64,000 nt of DNA, from NCBI GenBank assembly GCA_034509735.1, contig JACGWO010000010.1, positions 15,327,193 to 15,391,192 on the forward strand. Reading direction: 5' to 3'. Numbering within the stretch: the stretch's first letter is position 1; each line of letters opens with the position of its first letter. The stretch is from Sesamum alatum. Lineage: Eukaryota; Streptophyta; Magnoliopsida; Lamiales; Pedaliaceae. Shown here in pieces: positions 1 through 11,039 of this stretch. The translations under genes were made by a program, and so were the position numbers. A model generated the notes under the pieces. It was not told the origin of the DNA. It made no database searches and worked only from the letters and a program-made list of their open reading frames with translations.

Positions 1-191
1 CCGTCTAAAGTACCATTCCTAACTAATGACTTATTAATTTTTTTTATAGTAATAATTGTTATCATTTAAATATAAATTAAATTATTAATAATATTTTTAA
101 TTTTGATTTTATAATTAATATTTAAATATGAAAAAATGTGTAATTTAGAAATAAAAATTATATTAAATATGAATATTATCCGATTTAATTA

Positions 192-1774
192 TCAAAAAAA
201 ATAAAAAAAAATACATAATCTACTCCTCGTCCCGATTGGCCTCACCATCTCGTCAATATCTGGAAGCGTGGGGTCTCTAGGAGGCCGTGACGGGCTGGCG
301 CCGGAGTGACTGGTCTGCATGGCCTTCATCATGCCCATCATGTCCATCATCATCTCCTCAAGACGGACCATCCGACCCTCCATGTTTGACGAAGGCGCTG
401 GCTCTGGTGGTGGCGGTGGCGGTGGCGGTGGTGATGGCGAGGTAACGGTCTGGCTGAGACCCAGGGCCTCAGAACCAAGACCGAATACTCGGCCCTTGTT
501 CTTACCCCCGACGCAAGCCAGCCACATCTCCTGCTCGGTCTGCGCCACCGAGCCCTCTGATTCGGCCGGAGGATCCCCAGTACTGGCTGTGGCCTGAGAC
601 TGGTGATCCTCCATCATCTTCTCGAACATCTCCTACAAAAATAATTAGAATAAATTAGAAAATTTTCAAACATTAAAAAAAAAAAAATTAGAATGTCTTA
701 AGTACAACTTACCGCCACCTCCGCTGCCCTCGGCCAGCTCCAGCCGCCGTCGGCCTTCTTCTTGTAGCATCTGGAGAATAACTTCATCTGCTTCACTGGT
801 AGGCCGAGCTGCTCCTCCTGTTAAAAGAAATGGAAAACAGTTATTATCATTTTAATTTAATAATAATAAATACTTGAAATAACATTAAATATCTTACCAA
901 TTTCCGCTTGTTCATACCGACGGAGACAGATCCCCCACGGTACACAGTAGTAGATGCGGCTGGGTTGGCGTTCCGGTTCGTCTTGTTCTTCTCGCACTCC
1001 TCCTTGAACTCCGGGGACTCCCAGTACAAGAGGAGCTGCCGCCAGACCTCGTTCGCCAGCCATAGAGGCTTCTACAGGGACTGTCTGGCGAGGACAAACT
1101 TCTTCCTAAGGAACTTTCCCGCCCAAACGTGGAAGATCTTGAACATCAACTCGTTGTCGGCGTCCCACCAGTACGTCATCTGTATTAAAAATATATGTAT
1201 ATATATATATATATTTAGAACTTAGATTGTTAAAATATTTTTTTAAAAAAATAATTGCCATTACCTTCAAACTCTCAAACCAGAAATGTTGGTGCTCTGG
1301 CAGCACCTTGCGCAAACTGCCCAAAGAATGGGGATAGTGTCCTCGCACGACCGCATACATGCGCTCGTGGATCTTCCGATCACTGCTGAAATTATAAAAT
1401 AATTATTTAAATTACAAAAAAAAATTTAAAATATACCTAGCGTCGGCGAGTGTGATGTACTGGCGCGCGGATGGTGATGGGAGAGTTGGGGCCAGTAGGG
1501 GTGGTGGTGGTGGGGCAGCCCATGGACGGGCCGGATCGACCGCCGGTGCGGTAGTGGATGGCCGCCACCCTCCTCGACGGGTGCATCGATAGACGCACTG
1601 GGCTGCTGATCCGGCATAGGTGGTGCGGGTGCCTGCCCCCCTGCTCTGCCGGTGGTGGTGGTGGTGGTGTGGTGGTCGAAACATTGCTTTCCCATCCTGG
1701 GAAGCAACATCGGCCGGCGGTATGGCCGGTGAGCCACGACCACCTCTTCGAGGTAGGAAATCCCAACCAGACAT
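192..1774 (-). pseudogene. CACTA second gene, plant transposase Ptta/En/Spm type (decayed)
   Basis: Exon-like blocks read in order from high to low coordinates: 1774-1412 (His/Pro-rich N-terminus starting MSGWDFLPRRGG and reaching SARQYITLADAR), about 1360-1260 (reading MYAVVRGHYPHSLGSLRK), about 1180-900 (YWWDADNELMFKIFHVWAGK to VYRGGSVSVGMNKRKL), about 820-712 (EEQLGLPVKQMKLFSRCYKK) and 629-192 (EQEMWLACVGGKNKGRVFGL, poly-Pro, then a Met-rich helix). This matches the plant Ptta/En/Spm transposase family (PF03004) found as the second gene of plant CACTA elements; by analogy with TNPA it would bind the element's DNA. Splice-like junctions separate the blocks, and an in-frame stop interrupts the third block near 1071. 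The order of blocks is the same as in the copy at 25000-26531. The family name comes from recognition, not a search. Confidence 0.65.
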
Positions 1775-1942
1775 GATCTACAATTTGTTTAAAAAATATT
1801 AGTCGTATGAATTTGAAAATAACGACCGCAAACTAAATCCTAAAATTATATACTAAGTCCCAAAATTAATACCAAAAATTTTCCTACAATATTGACTAAA
1901 TCCTAACATTATTTCCTAACACACAAAATTGACGCTTAATTA

Positions 1943-2117
1943 CACTAAATCCTTCTATATTTCCTATATATCTATACTAAAATACCAATATTTGACCCTA
2001 AAATTGCACTAAATCCATCTATTTTTCTATATATTTATACTAAATTCCAAAATTTGACCCTAAAATTGCACTAAATCCTTGTATCTTCCTATATATTTAT
2101 ACTAAATACTAATATTT
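1943..2117. repeat. Tandem repeat, about 63-bp unit, three copies
   Basis: Three successive units each begin CACTAAATCC, run through CTATATAT and TATACTAAA, and the first two close with TTTGACCCTAAAATTG. They lie in the AT-rich stretch upstream of the decayed CACTA gene. The rest of 1800-3000 is low-complexity AT-rich DNA with no gene that I can see. Confidence 0.7.
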
Positions 2118-2840
2118 GCCTATATCTTTACAGAATATTATAGAAAATTTCTTAAATTTTCTAAAATTTAAGAAAATGAACAAATTTCATATATTATGAG
2201 TAAAATTTGATTTAAAATTTTGTTAAGAATACATAATTTTTTAAAATTACATAAAATTCTAAAAAAATATTAAATTTATAGAAAATGACATACAAAATTT
2301 TAAAAATTCAAAAAATTATCAGAAAAATCACCAAAAATTTTTAATATACAGGAAATTTTCTGAAAATTTGTGAATTTTCATAATTTCGGAAATTTACATT
2401 ACAATTATGGAATTTATTTAAATTTACAGAAAATAAAATTAAATTGTAACAAAATTTGCAAAGTTTTAGATTTTAAAAAAATACAAATTTCCAGTTTTTT
2501 AAAACAGAATTGCACTTGAAATTTTTAATAATATTACAAAATAATATCCTATATTCCATCAAATTTAAAGAAATTCGATTAAAATTCAAAAAATTAATTA
2601 ACTACATAACATTATTTTCCAAATTTTCAATATAGAAAAAATTGAATTTTACATAACATTATTTTCCAAATTTCCTATATTCATCAATTATTGGCATTAA
2701 ATTCTGAATTTAACATAAAAAATCACAGAAATAATAGAAAATGCACAAAAATTATAGAAAATTACAACATAATTACCATAAAATATTCAGAATATTACAA
2801 AAAAATCCAATAATATACAGAATTTATAGATTAATCCCCT

Positions 2841-2950
2841 AACCAAACAGAAATTACAGTTCAAGCCCCTAACTAAACAGAAATTACAATTCAAGCCCCT
2901 TACTAAACAGAAATTACAGAAAAATACCCTAACTATATAGAAATTACATA
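2841..2950. repeat. Tandem repeat, 30-bp unit, about 3.5 copies
   Basis: The unit AACCAAACAGAAATTACAGT followed by TCAAGCCCCT recurs at 2841, 2871 and 2901 with few changes, then decays. It is internal to the CACTA element. Confidence 0.75.
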
Positions 2951-2999
2951 AAATTTCCAATCATTACAAAATTTGACACAAAACTCCCAAAACAGAAAT

Positions 3000-3245
3000 T
3001 TACATAAAAAAAAATTAAAAAAAGGGTTGCACAGGAATCGCTACTTGGTAGTTGACTGGTGGTGGACGACGGTTGGGATGCGGACGGCAGAGGCAGAGGC
3101 AGACGGCGGACGACGGTCTGGGTGGTGGTTTGGACGGCGACAGTGGAGGTGGCATGGCTTGGACGGCGATGGGCGAGAGAGAGAGATGAGAGGGAGAGTG
3201 AGAGTGAGGGAAGAAAAATCAGCCAAGGGTCGAATATATATTAGA
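3000..3245 (-). promoter_or_regulatory. Possible promoter and leader of the CACTA second gene
   Basis: On the minus strand a TATA-like string (near 3232-3241) is followed by a long CT-rich leader (3225-3165) and a GC-richer open stretch reading MPPPLSPSKP. This composition contrasts with the AT-rich DNA on the 3000-1800 side and fits a plant 5' leader upstream of the 1774-192 gene. No experiment or conserved element fixes a start site. Confidence 0.3.
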
Positions 3246-3249
3246 TATT

Positions 3250-4560
3250 TGGAACGGTCGTGATAAATAAAACCCGTTCCTAATCTCAGGCCAACTAAAG
3301 AAAACGACATCGTATTCTTTGTAATATGATGTCGTTTTGGTACCTTCTACTGAGAGTTGACCTAAACAGGAATGGTCACTTAGTGGTAGGGTCGTTCCCC
3401 AAACCGTTCCCAATTGCTACCGTTCTAAATTACAAACGACCGTTCCCATATCAATTCCAAATACTTAGTACTTGGAATTGTACTAATAGGAACGGTCACT
3501 TAATAGAAAATGTGTTCCCAACCCCGTTCCTAAAGTAAGAAACGTATGTCGTTTTCAGTTATGAACATAGCTACCGTTCCTAATTTCATGTGCACCTATT
3601 CCTATATGTATTGCAATATTTCTTTTATCTTATTACATAATAACTATAAATTAAGAAAAACATGTTCCGGACACTCATATGATTGAATTAAGGTACACAA
3701 TTGGATATTTACAAGAATTTCAAATTACATAGTAATTTCTGCAATATATACACACGTTCAGAATATGAAGTATATTTGTATATTTATTTTTGTTAGTTTT
3801 TCATAGATGTAACTAGGATCCTATGTTGTTGTACTGCACGGCATAATCAGACCGTCAAAATTATAATCAAACCGTTAGATATGATGTACCATAAAAATAA
3901 TACATTATATGTAGTTTTGTGAAATTTTGGTGTGCGGTTCTCGAGATATCGTATCCGGTCAGTATTCATCATAGGAAAAACAGATGCATCCTTAAATCCG
4001 GGTTGCTGATTGAAAATCAGACGTTGGACATCAATTCATATCCATAATCTTGTATGTGCTCAAAAATGGTGTCGATCCGGCTAACGGATGTTGAGATATC
4101 GGACCAATTGGTTGGAATTATAATACTAGGAACGGTCACACAATAGACAAGGTGTTCCCAGTACCGAACCTAAAGGAAAGAATGATGCCGTTTTAATACA
4201 CACACGTATTTACCGTTCCTATTGTAATATGGAACGGTCGTATATAAACTGACCGCTCCAATAGTTGATTTTCCCACCAATTTTCTATTGGGCGCCAAAA
4301 CGAAATATTGGACTTCAGTTTGGAACGGTCGTAGGTTTTCATCGACCGTTCCTAATTCAAATTTCCCTCATTTTTTTATTAGCCGCCATATTTGAAAAAT
4401 TGTACCTTAAATAGGAACGGTCCTGATAAAATTTGGACCGTTCCTAATTCAAATTTTCCTCATTTTTTTTAATTAGCCGCCATATTTGAAAAATTGTACC
4501 TTAAATGGGAATAGTCCTGATAAATTTGGACAGTTCCTAATTCAAATTTCCCGAATAAAA
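3250..4560. repeat. Internal cluster of CACTA subterminal-type repeats
   Basis: Around a dozen copies of GGAACGGTC or GACCGTTCC in both orientations lie here, with a tandem duplication of about 110 bp at 4320-4545 (shared core TTAGCCGCCATATTTG). Bases 3660-4125 between the repeat blocks have no recognised content. Subterminal repeats belong at element ends, so this internal cluster suggests the junction of two elements or an inserted terminal fragment. Confidence 0.6.
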
Positions 4561-4677
4561 TATACGTTCCTATTTTTAGAATTTATTCTAATTTCTTAGA
4601 ATAATCAAAATACATCTATCGAATACAATTATTACAATAAGGCTAATAAAAAAATTACAGAAAAATTTCTGAAAAAT

Positions 4678-5880
4678 TCAATAAGTCTCTTCATCGGACT
4701 CAGCCTCGTCAAAGTTATTTTCATCTTTATCTTCAGATTCACTGTCTGGCGAGCGCGACGGCCCTGCTCCATGATCAACGACCAACTGTATTCCCGTTGG
4801 GTCATGCAGTTCAAAGGTTTGGTTATCTATTACAACATCTTAATTAGGTACGACTTCATCCATCTGATAGGCGACCTCGGTCCATCGCGAGTCATCGATT
4901 ACTCTTCGAGCCTTGATTTTGCAAACAGCTTTCCAATCGACTTGGTCCCTCTTCATGCTCGGGTAATCCGCGTAGTAGACTTGTACTGTTTGTTGTGCCA
5001 GTATGAATGGTTCATTCTTTTGGTAGAGCTTTTTGAAGTTGACATCATCGACGTGATAATGAGGGTGTATCTTCATGCCTCTGAACGGATCGACCCAACG
5101 ATAATTAAACAGTACAATGTGCATGTTTAGAATTAGTGGGTAATTTAGCTGAATTATCTCTTCCAAAATTTCATAGAAGTCAGAATTCGTGTCTGTATAC
5201 GATGAGCTTTTGACATAAACACCACAATTCATTGTTGACTTCCCAACATTGTGACGTTCAGTATGGAAATTGAAGCCATTGACGAAGTAAGACGAGTATG
5301 TCGTCACTTCTGCTCTTGGCCCCCAATAATGTAACTTCAATAATTCATCGTTTGTGTAATTCAATGACGGCCCGGCGGCATCGAATATCATCCTCTGCGC
5401 CCAATCCATTTGAGCCACATCACCCCAATGCGAACTACCCTCCTCCTGAATGGGTGGCGTTTGCTGCTGCTGCACAGGGGGCGGTGTCAATGCTTCAAAG
5501 TATTCCTGCACCCTCTCCTCACCATGCGAAGTCCAATTGTAATACTCTGGCATAAACCCTTTCATACACAAATCAAAATTTACCTCGTCTGGTGTTTTGA
5601 ACCGTTCGTTTTTGCACTTCCGACAAGGACACTTAATCTTGTCCCCGTCCATATATGCACGCTGAGACTGGGCCCATTCTAAAAATGTTGTAACACCGTC
5701 CTCAAACTCCAGCGTCACACCCAGGACGTCTCGATCATACATCCATTTCCTCAATTGTCTTAACATAATTGGTCCTACGTATAATTCACAACAGTACGCA
5801 ATTAAATGACGAGAGTATATTATATATATATATATATTACAAAAATAACATAATTTTGCATACTTACCTGAGCAAAACAC
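4678..5880 (-). pseudogene. CACTA transposase remnant: N-terminal domain joined to C-terminal DUF4216-type region
   Basis: After an intron-like 5' piece, the reading from about 5768 gives MLRQLRKWMYDRD, then a Cys-rich block CPCRKCKNERF and CMKGFMPEYYNWTSHGE. This is the transposase-associated N-terminal domain of plant CACTA transposases (PF13963 type). It passes through a Gln/Pro linker directly into YSSYFVNGFNFHTERHN, WVDPFRGMKIHPHYHVDDVN and ARRVIDDSRWTEVAYQMDEV, the C-terminal DUF4216-type region. The large catalytic core (Transposase_21) that should lie between them is missing, so the protein cannot catalyse transposition. A premature stop follows MDEVVPN at about 4840. The same frame then continues DVVIDNQTFELHDPTGIQ to an acidic tail ending DEETY at 4678. 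Family assignment is from motif recognition. Confidence 0.75.
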
Positions 5881-6059
5881 CTATTAATATCAATGCAAAA
5901 TTCGTGCTCGGTAATTGATATGTTCGATTTTTCGTATAAAGAATCAAGTGGGGAGTTACTAAAAAATGAGTTGGAGAGTAATTATAAGAACAATAACAAA
6001 GAAGGGGGACATATATATAGAAAATATTGGAACAGGCATTGGAATATTATTTAGAACAC

Positions 6060-6681
6060 AAAACTAGCCGTTTAAATATAGCCGTTGTTCCAGCTTTAGG
6101 AACGGTCTCAGGTGGGGTTACAGGAACGGTAATATTACCGTTGTAATATAGCCGTTAGGGCATATTAGGAACGGTATGACGCACACGCAACACGATCATT
6201 CCTAATTGGAGTACAATTGGGAACGGTAATTGTAATAATATTGCACTTACTATATACCCACAATTTGGAACGGTAATTGCATTACATTTTTGCCCATGGC
6301 GTAAAAGGGTCTTATGTAGGACTACATGTTGGAACGGTAAGCCAACTGGTCCAAATAGACACGGCCATAGACCCCATATAGGAACGGTAGGTGTTCCCGG
6401 TCGACTAACCATTCCAAATTTCACACATGCGTTCCAAATTGAAGTCCAAAATATTCAGGTTCCTTTTAGGAATGGTTATAGGTGTACAAATTGGCTCACA
6501 TAAGTTGGCACTCAAATAGGAACGGTCGTGTCGTTCCTATTAATTTGTATTATAATTACCTCGACAATGACGTCATCAACGATTTTTCATTCCACAACAG
6601 TTCCTTTTACCGTTCCTAGTAGGAGCGGTAGTTGGAAAGGTCGTGTGTATCCGTTCCCATTCCCGCATTTTTTTTGTAGTG
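6060..6681 (-). repeat. CACTA 5' terminal region: inverted repeat tip plus subterminal repeats
   Basis: The tip reads (minus strand) CACTACAAAAAAAATGCGGG from 6681. GGAACGGT copies occur near 6101, 6124, 6169, 6224, 6270, 6333, 6382 and 6523, mostly in one orientation, with ACCGTTCC near 6609. This dense array is the expected transposase-binding region. Confidence 0.8.
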
Positions 6682-7276
6682 TATGATTGATGTGGGATAT
6701 CATACGAGCTGTGTGTTGTGCGATATTGAAAAAAATGAGATATTGTGATGGGGATAATGATAGCCGGCAAATACCATTGAGTGATGCACTCCAGCTTGGG
6801 TAAGCAGGCCCTAATAAAATAAACGATGATCCTGGATATATTGTACTGTGGATTGATGTATGATTCTGGTACGGGTTACTTCATGATTTTGTGGTGATTG
6901 CATTAAATAATATTTGTAGATTGATATAATTGTATGAGATTTGTCTTGTTGCATATGTGTATGCGTATATATATAAGTCGATTAGCTATACTTATTGAGT
7001 AGGCAACTCATTCATTGCCACATTTTTTAGGACATAAGTCACAGTGACTAGTTGAATTAGATCATAAACCATGCTGCCAGTCTTATTAGGTGGGTCAGCA
7101 GTGACATCTTGGGTTGAGATCTCTAGTTACATAACTACAGATATCAGATTTTTTTATTGAATTTTGTATTTTGAGATTTATTGCTTTTAATATAAATTTC
7201 TTGTAAAACGGGTTTAATTATGGAGGATGTATTATAATTAGTGGTATTAAAGCGTAATATTGTAGGGGATGCTACA
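6682..7276 (-). mobile_element. Partial Ty3/gypsy-type LTR, interrupted by the CACTA element
   Basis: This stretch is the inverted counterpart of about 22388-23130: shared pieces include ATATCATACGAGCTGTGTG, CACTCCAGCTTGGGTAAGCA, GGCCCTAATAAAATAAACGA and TTGAGTAGGCAACTCA. On the minus strand it begins TGTAGCATCCCC at 7276, matching TGTAACACCCCC at 22388. Homology to the other copy runs right up to the CACTA tip at 6681, so the transposon landed inside this LTR, or broke it there. The rest of the LTR would lie beyond the window. Confidence 0.75.
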
Positions 7277-8030
7277 GCGAATAACTTGAAAAGTTTGGCT
7301 TGGTAATCCTCAGGCTTCTTGATCTTCTTCCGAATGTTCCTGAAAAAAACCTGGCTCTAATTGATCGAACCAAGCCGACACTTATCGAGGTTCAAAGAAA
7401 CTTGTTAGTAGCGCCCAAAGAATCACCTCCTCGCCATGCCTCGGTCACCACCCTCTCGCTATCCTCTGCCCTTAACCACATAGCCTGAAACCTCTAGACC
7501 TTGCGGGCTTGCAGTGCGACTGAAGATTGATCTTGTCCGTCGGAAAATAACACAATTGTAGAGTGATTAGACCCAAGTGCTGGAAGATGCAGGGCTTGTG
7601 CTCGAGGAAATCGTTGTATCCAAGATGAATTGGCGCATACCCGATCCAATATGGCCTTAACCGTGTGTGGAACTTCCCGGCAGTTGTTCCAAGTGAATCG
7701 ATCCCCAACAAAACCAATATCTTGTAATGAACAGTCCATCAAAGCTTCTCTGTAATCTCCCATTTGTTTCCACAGCCATTGACCCTTACCCAACTTTTCA
7801 TTCTGAAAGAGTACATCGCTAAAATCACCAAGGCACACCCAAGCTCGGTTGGATTGGTTACTCAATTGAGGTAGCAGATTCCACGATAACAAACGTTTCT
7901 GATAGTCCAGTTCTCCATAAAAACCAGTAACTCTCCACCCATCCTTACCTACTTCGGAAATAATGTTTACGTAAATATGGTATGTTGAAAATGATTGTAG
8001 AGTAACATCAATATTTTTCGACCACAATCA
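7277..8030 (-). pseudogene. LINE (L1-type) retrotransposon fragment: endonuclease C-terminal half and linker to RT
   Basis: The minus-strand reading from 8027 gives WRVTGFYGELDYQKRLLSWN, AWVCLGDFSDVLFQNEKLG, GFVGDRFTWNNC and LDRVCANSSWIQRFPRAQ, the endonuclease/exonuclease/phosphatase domain of plant L1-type LINEs. GDFSDVL stands where GDFNE is typical, and LGSNHSTIVL where GSDHSPI is typical, so catalytic residues are altered. After 7494 the frame shifts and continues MWLRAEDSERVVTEAW and GTFGRRSRSLRITKPN-like sequence that normally precedes the reverse transcriptase. It stops at 7276, where the LTR begins, so the LTR probably inserted into the LINE. The 5' part beyond about 8030 is absent. 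Confidence 0.8.
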
Positions 8031-8330
8031 TTTTAAACTAATTACTCGTATTATTAATTTGTAAAAAAAAATAACATGAGTATTTATCGCCTTATTGCTA
8101 AAATAAGATGAAAAAGAATATTTTTTATTATAATTTATGCTTTTGAACAGCTTAAATTAAGTTCATTTAAATCAAAAGTCATAAGCAGCTCCTCAACAAA
8201 CTTTTGTAGCTTATTCATAAATTAACTCACAACGAAAAAAAAAAAAGAGAAAATTATGAACCAAAATGAAAAAGCAAGTGATAATTACATATATCTAGTA
8301 ACAAGAATTTTTATTGTCACAATAATGAAA

Positions 8331-9156
8331 GGGTTAATTACACTCACCTCCCCTACTATTTTGGGAATATACAAATTCCCCCCTCTTACTATGAAAATTG
8401 CAAATTGCCTCCTCTAGCTAACATGTGTTAGTCAAATTTAATAATAGGTGCTTAAATGATTTTTTGGCCCTCATTTATAAAACTGAAAATAATTCAATAA
8501 AATTAATAATAGAAGTATTTTTTATTTTCTTTATTTAAAATGAAAAGAAGGAAAAAAGTTTTTCTTCAAATAATTTAAAGATATAGGTATGTCTTCATTT
8601 TTCTAGGAATTGTAACGTATAGAACTTTAAGAATTAAAAAACATTAAAATCGACTTGTTTAAATTTTAATTCAACATAGTAAAATTGGCTAAAATAATGA
8701 AATTTGCCTCAATATTTTTAACATTTGAGTAAATTAAACTTTATTTTATTACTTGCTATAAAATAATATAATTTTAACAAAATTTACAAGCCTTGATGAT
8801 TGTTAGGAGTAGAAATTAATGTCACAACCTACACATACACAATATTTGATTTAAAAAATATTATAAAATAATTTACTAAAAGTTAGGAGTATACACCCTT
8901 ATTGACTTTAAAAAATAACAAATTATCCCTTAAGAGTATTTAAGTCATAGAAAATAGAGTTATTCAGATCGAGGGTATTATAGGAAGTTTAGACCAAATT
9001 GTTTTTATGACATCAATGAAATCTATTAAGTTGGCTAATGGAAGGGGCAATTTGTAAGATGGGTATATTTGGAAGAGAAGTTTATGTAATTTTCCTATTA
9101 AGAGGAGGAAATTTGGATATTCCCATAGTAGTAGGGGAGGTCAGTGTAATTAACCC
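8331..9156. mobile_element. Mutator-type MITE with GGGTTAATTACACT termini
   Basis: It begins GGGTTAATTACACTCACCTC and ends with the near-complement GAGGTCAGTGTAATTAACCC. Flanks ATAATGAAA (8322-8330) and GTAATGAAA (9157-9165) match at 8 of 9 bases, and a 9-bp duplication is typical of Mutator-like elements. It encodes no protein. It is the closest relative in this window of the element at 32067-32705. Confidence 0.8.
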
Positions 9157-9403
9157 GTAATGAAATCTCACAACTTCAATAGTGACTATTATTTTATAAA
9201 AAATGTCATTAGCAAGAATTAGTAACATAAAGTTATGCATAAAATTGTCACTAAAGACAATAATGACACATTTATAGACAATTATTTATTGTCATTATAG
9301 ATATGTCACTAATTATCTATAGTGAACAACTTTACGCACAATTGTCGTCACTTCTAAATATACATTGACAAGATTAAGTTGTTGTTACTTAACATATATT
9401 TGT

Positions 9404-9925
9404 TGTAACGTGTGGATTGGCCCGGGAGAGGCGCGGTGGAAGTGCGGGAAGTTGCGTATTTAAAACGTAAAGCGTAAAATAAACGAAATAAAAGCATACA
9501 TCAAATCATGTATGACGGATCAAGGGTGTACCTGTGATTCTCTCGGACGTTCGGTGTATCTCATGTTCAAGAAAGTACACAACATGGAGGCCATATAATT
9601 TAGAGAACAAGAAACGCAAAGAGGAAACGGTACCCTCGTAGTCTTCTTCGTTCGGCTACACGCATTGCTCCCCGTTTTGCCACCAAGACCTCAATGTAGA
9701 GACCCTCTAAATCGTCCACACACTTCACCGATTAGTAATGAACTCTCTAGCTAGCAAGAAGTTGTTTAGGGGAGAAGAGACATCGATACAATGCTATCGA
9801 TGTCTCTAATGTTCTGTCTTGAATGAATCAAGAAGAACAAAGAAAAATCATTGAGAGAGTAGTAGAGGGTGGACGCGAGAGAGAGAGAGAGAGGTGAGAT
9901 GGCAAAGTGTAGAGATTCGTGTGTG

Positions 9926-9966
<41 letters not shown>

Positions 9967-11039
9967 AGTATTTAAAAGGAATTATTATTCCTAAGCCCAC
10001 TCAACCTCTTTCAAAGAGACACATCCTAATCAACTAGGAATTTGACCTAGTCAAATCCTAGTTGACTTAGGATTTGACCTAGTCAACCCTCATCCTAGGA
10101 TGAATCCTAGCCCTACATCTCAAAACCTCTAAATCAAATCTCGTCCATCCATTCTTGATGGGTTTTATGGAATTGGCGTATTTAAATCTAATTTAAATTA
10201 GTTGACAAGGGTGTTGGCTGACTTAGGCGTCTATGCTTCAAATTTCAGATAGGTTTAACTCTATGATTGACATAGGAAATCCTTTCCTACTCAATCAGAT
10301 GCTATGGCCATAGAGTTTCAGAGTCTAAACCATCTCAGAGCGCATAGGAGATCTCGCTGTCATAATCTTTGACAAGGGACAGATTCTATCTTGGAATCCA
10401 CCGTCCTCTCTACGTACTCCGACTGCACTGAACAAAGCTTATGATGGTCATGTATTACAACACAATCACCTCTTGCAGATCCAAGATACAACCTTTATAT
10501 GTGAGCGACTGTTGTGATTCCTCAAGTCCGAGGGCTAACCCCTTACTATCAGAACTGGGAATAATAGTCATACTGACCAAGCCCATGTGGCTTCCATATA
10601 ACGATTCCTGCTAGTCACCTCAGTCAGCCAACACCCTTGTCAACTAATCCACCAATATTGCATAGACGTCCAACATCTGTCACCGATGAAACGCGGTACT
10701 CATCTAATAAATGCAATCCTTAGTGTAAGTCTCTATAGGACCCTCGACATCCAATCTCAAGGTCCTCGAGTTGGAGTATTTCAGATCTATCTACAGAAGT
10801 TGGTTCCATGACCGCCAACCCATGCGCGGTCCAACTTCATGAATTCATATGTCCGGTCCCTGTGCGTTTGTTGTGACATCGAAACTATGTTCAATGCTAG
10901 CAGTAAGCACAACAAACTCATCGTTGCCAATGATGAATCCTTACCACATTCATCAACATAATATTACTTTCGTTCAAAGATTGACGAATGGTTCTCAGAA
11001 CAGCCAACCACATTGACTTTCTGGTCACCTATTCTAATA
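9404..11039 (-). repeat. 3' LTR of the copia element, with internal deletion
   Basis: It starts TGTAACGTGTGGATTGG on the + strand and ends ATTCTAATA, a mutated form of ATTCTAACA. It is 1636 bp against 2128 bp for the partner LTR. About 0.5 kb corresponding to roughly 17560-18045 is missing at 10200-10223, where filler DNA sits. It holds a GT microsatellite at about 9924-9963 and a GA run near 9880. Confidence 0.85.

Larger units (their letters stand above)
1..6681 (-). mobile_element. CACTA (En/Spm) DNA transposon, left end outside window
   Basis: On the minus strand the element starts at 6681 with CACTACAAAAAAAA, the classic CACTA terminal inverted repeat. About twenty copies of GGAACGGT or its complement follow in 6060-6680 and 3250-4560, as expected of subterminal transposase-binding repeats. 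Inside are a transposase remnant (4678-5880) and a decayed second gene (192-1774), both reading away from the 6681 end. The 3' end is not in the window. In the related element at 21877-26550 the 3' tip lies about 0.8 kb beyond the homologous gene once the LTR insertion is removed, so the missing tip here is probably only a few hundred bases upstream. The three bases after 6681 are TAT. The repeat cluster lying between the two genes is unusual and could mean that two CACTA copies are joined here. Confidence 0.8.

Noticed and set aside
1412..1774. Poly-His and poly-Pro open frames in three frames as separate genes
   Set aside because: They arise from GTG/GGT repeats. Only one frame matches the homologous block at 26320-26531 and belongs to the CACTA second gene.
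1943..2950. CRISPR-like spaced repeats
   Set aside because: The units are contiguous and diverged with no unique spacers, in a plant transposon.
9924..9963. GT run as Z-DNA or regulatory site
   Set aside because: A plain microsatellite within an LTR; similar runs lie at 61117-61138 and GA runs at 17229 and 61029, with nothing to support a function.
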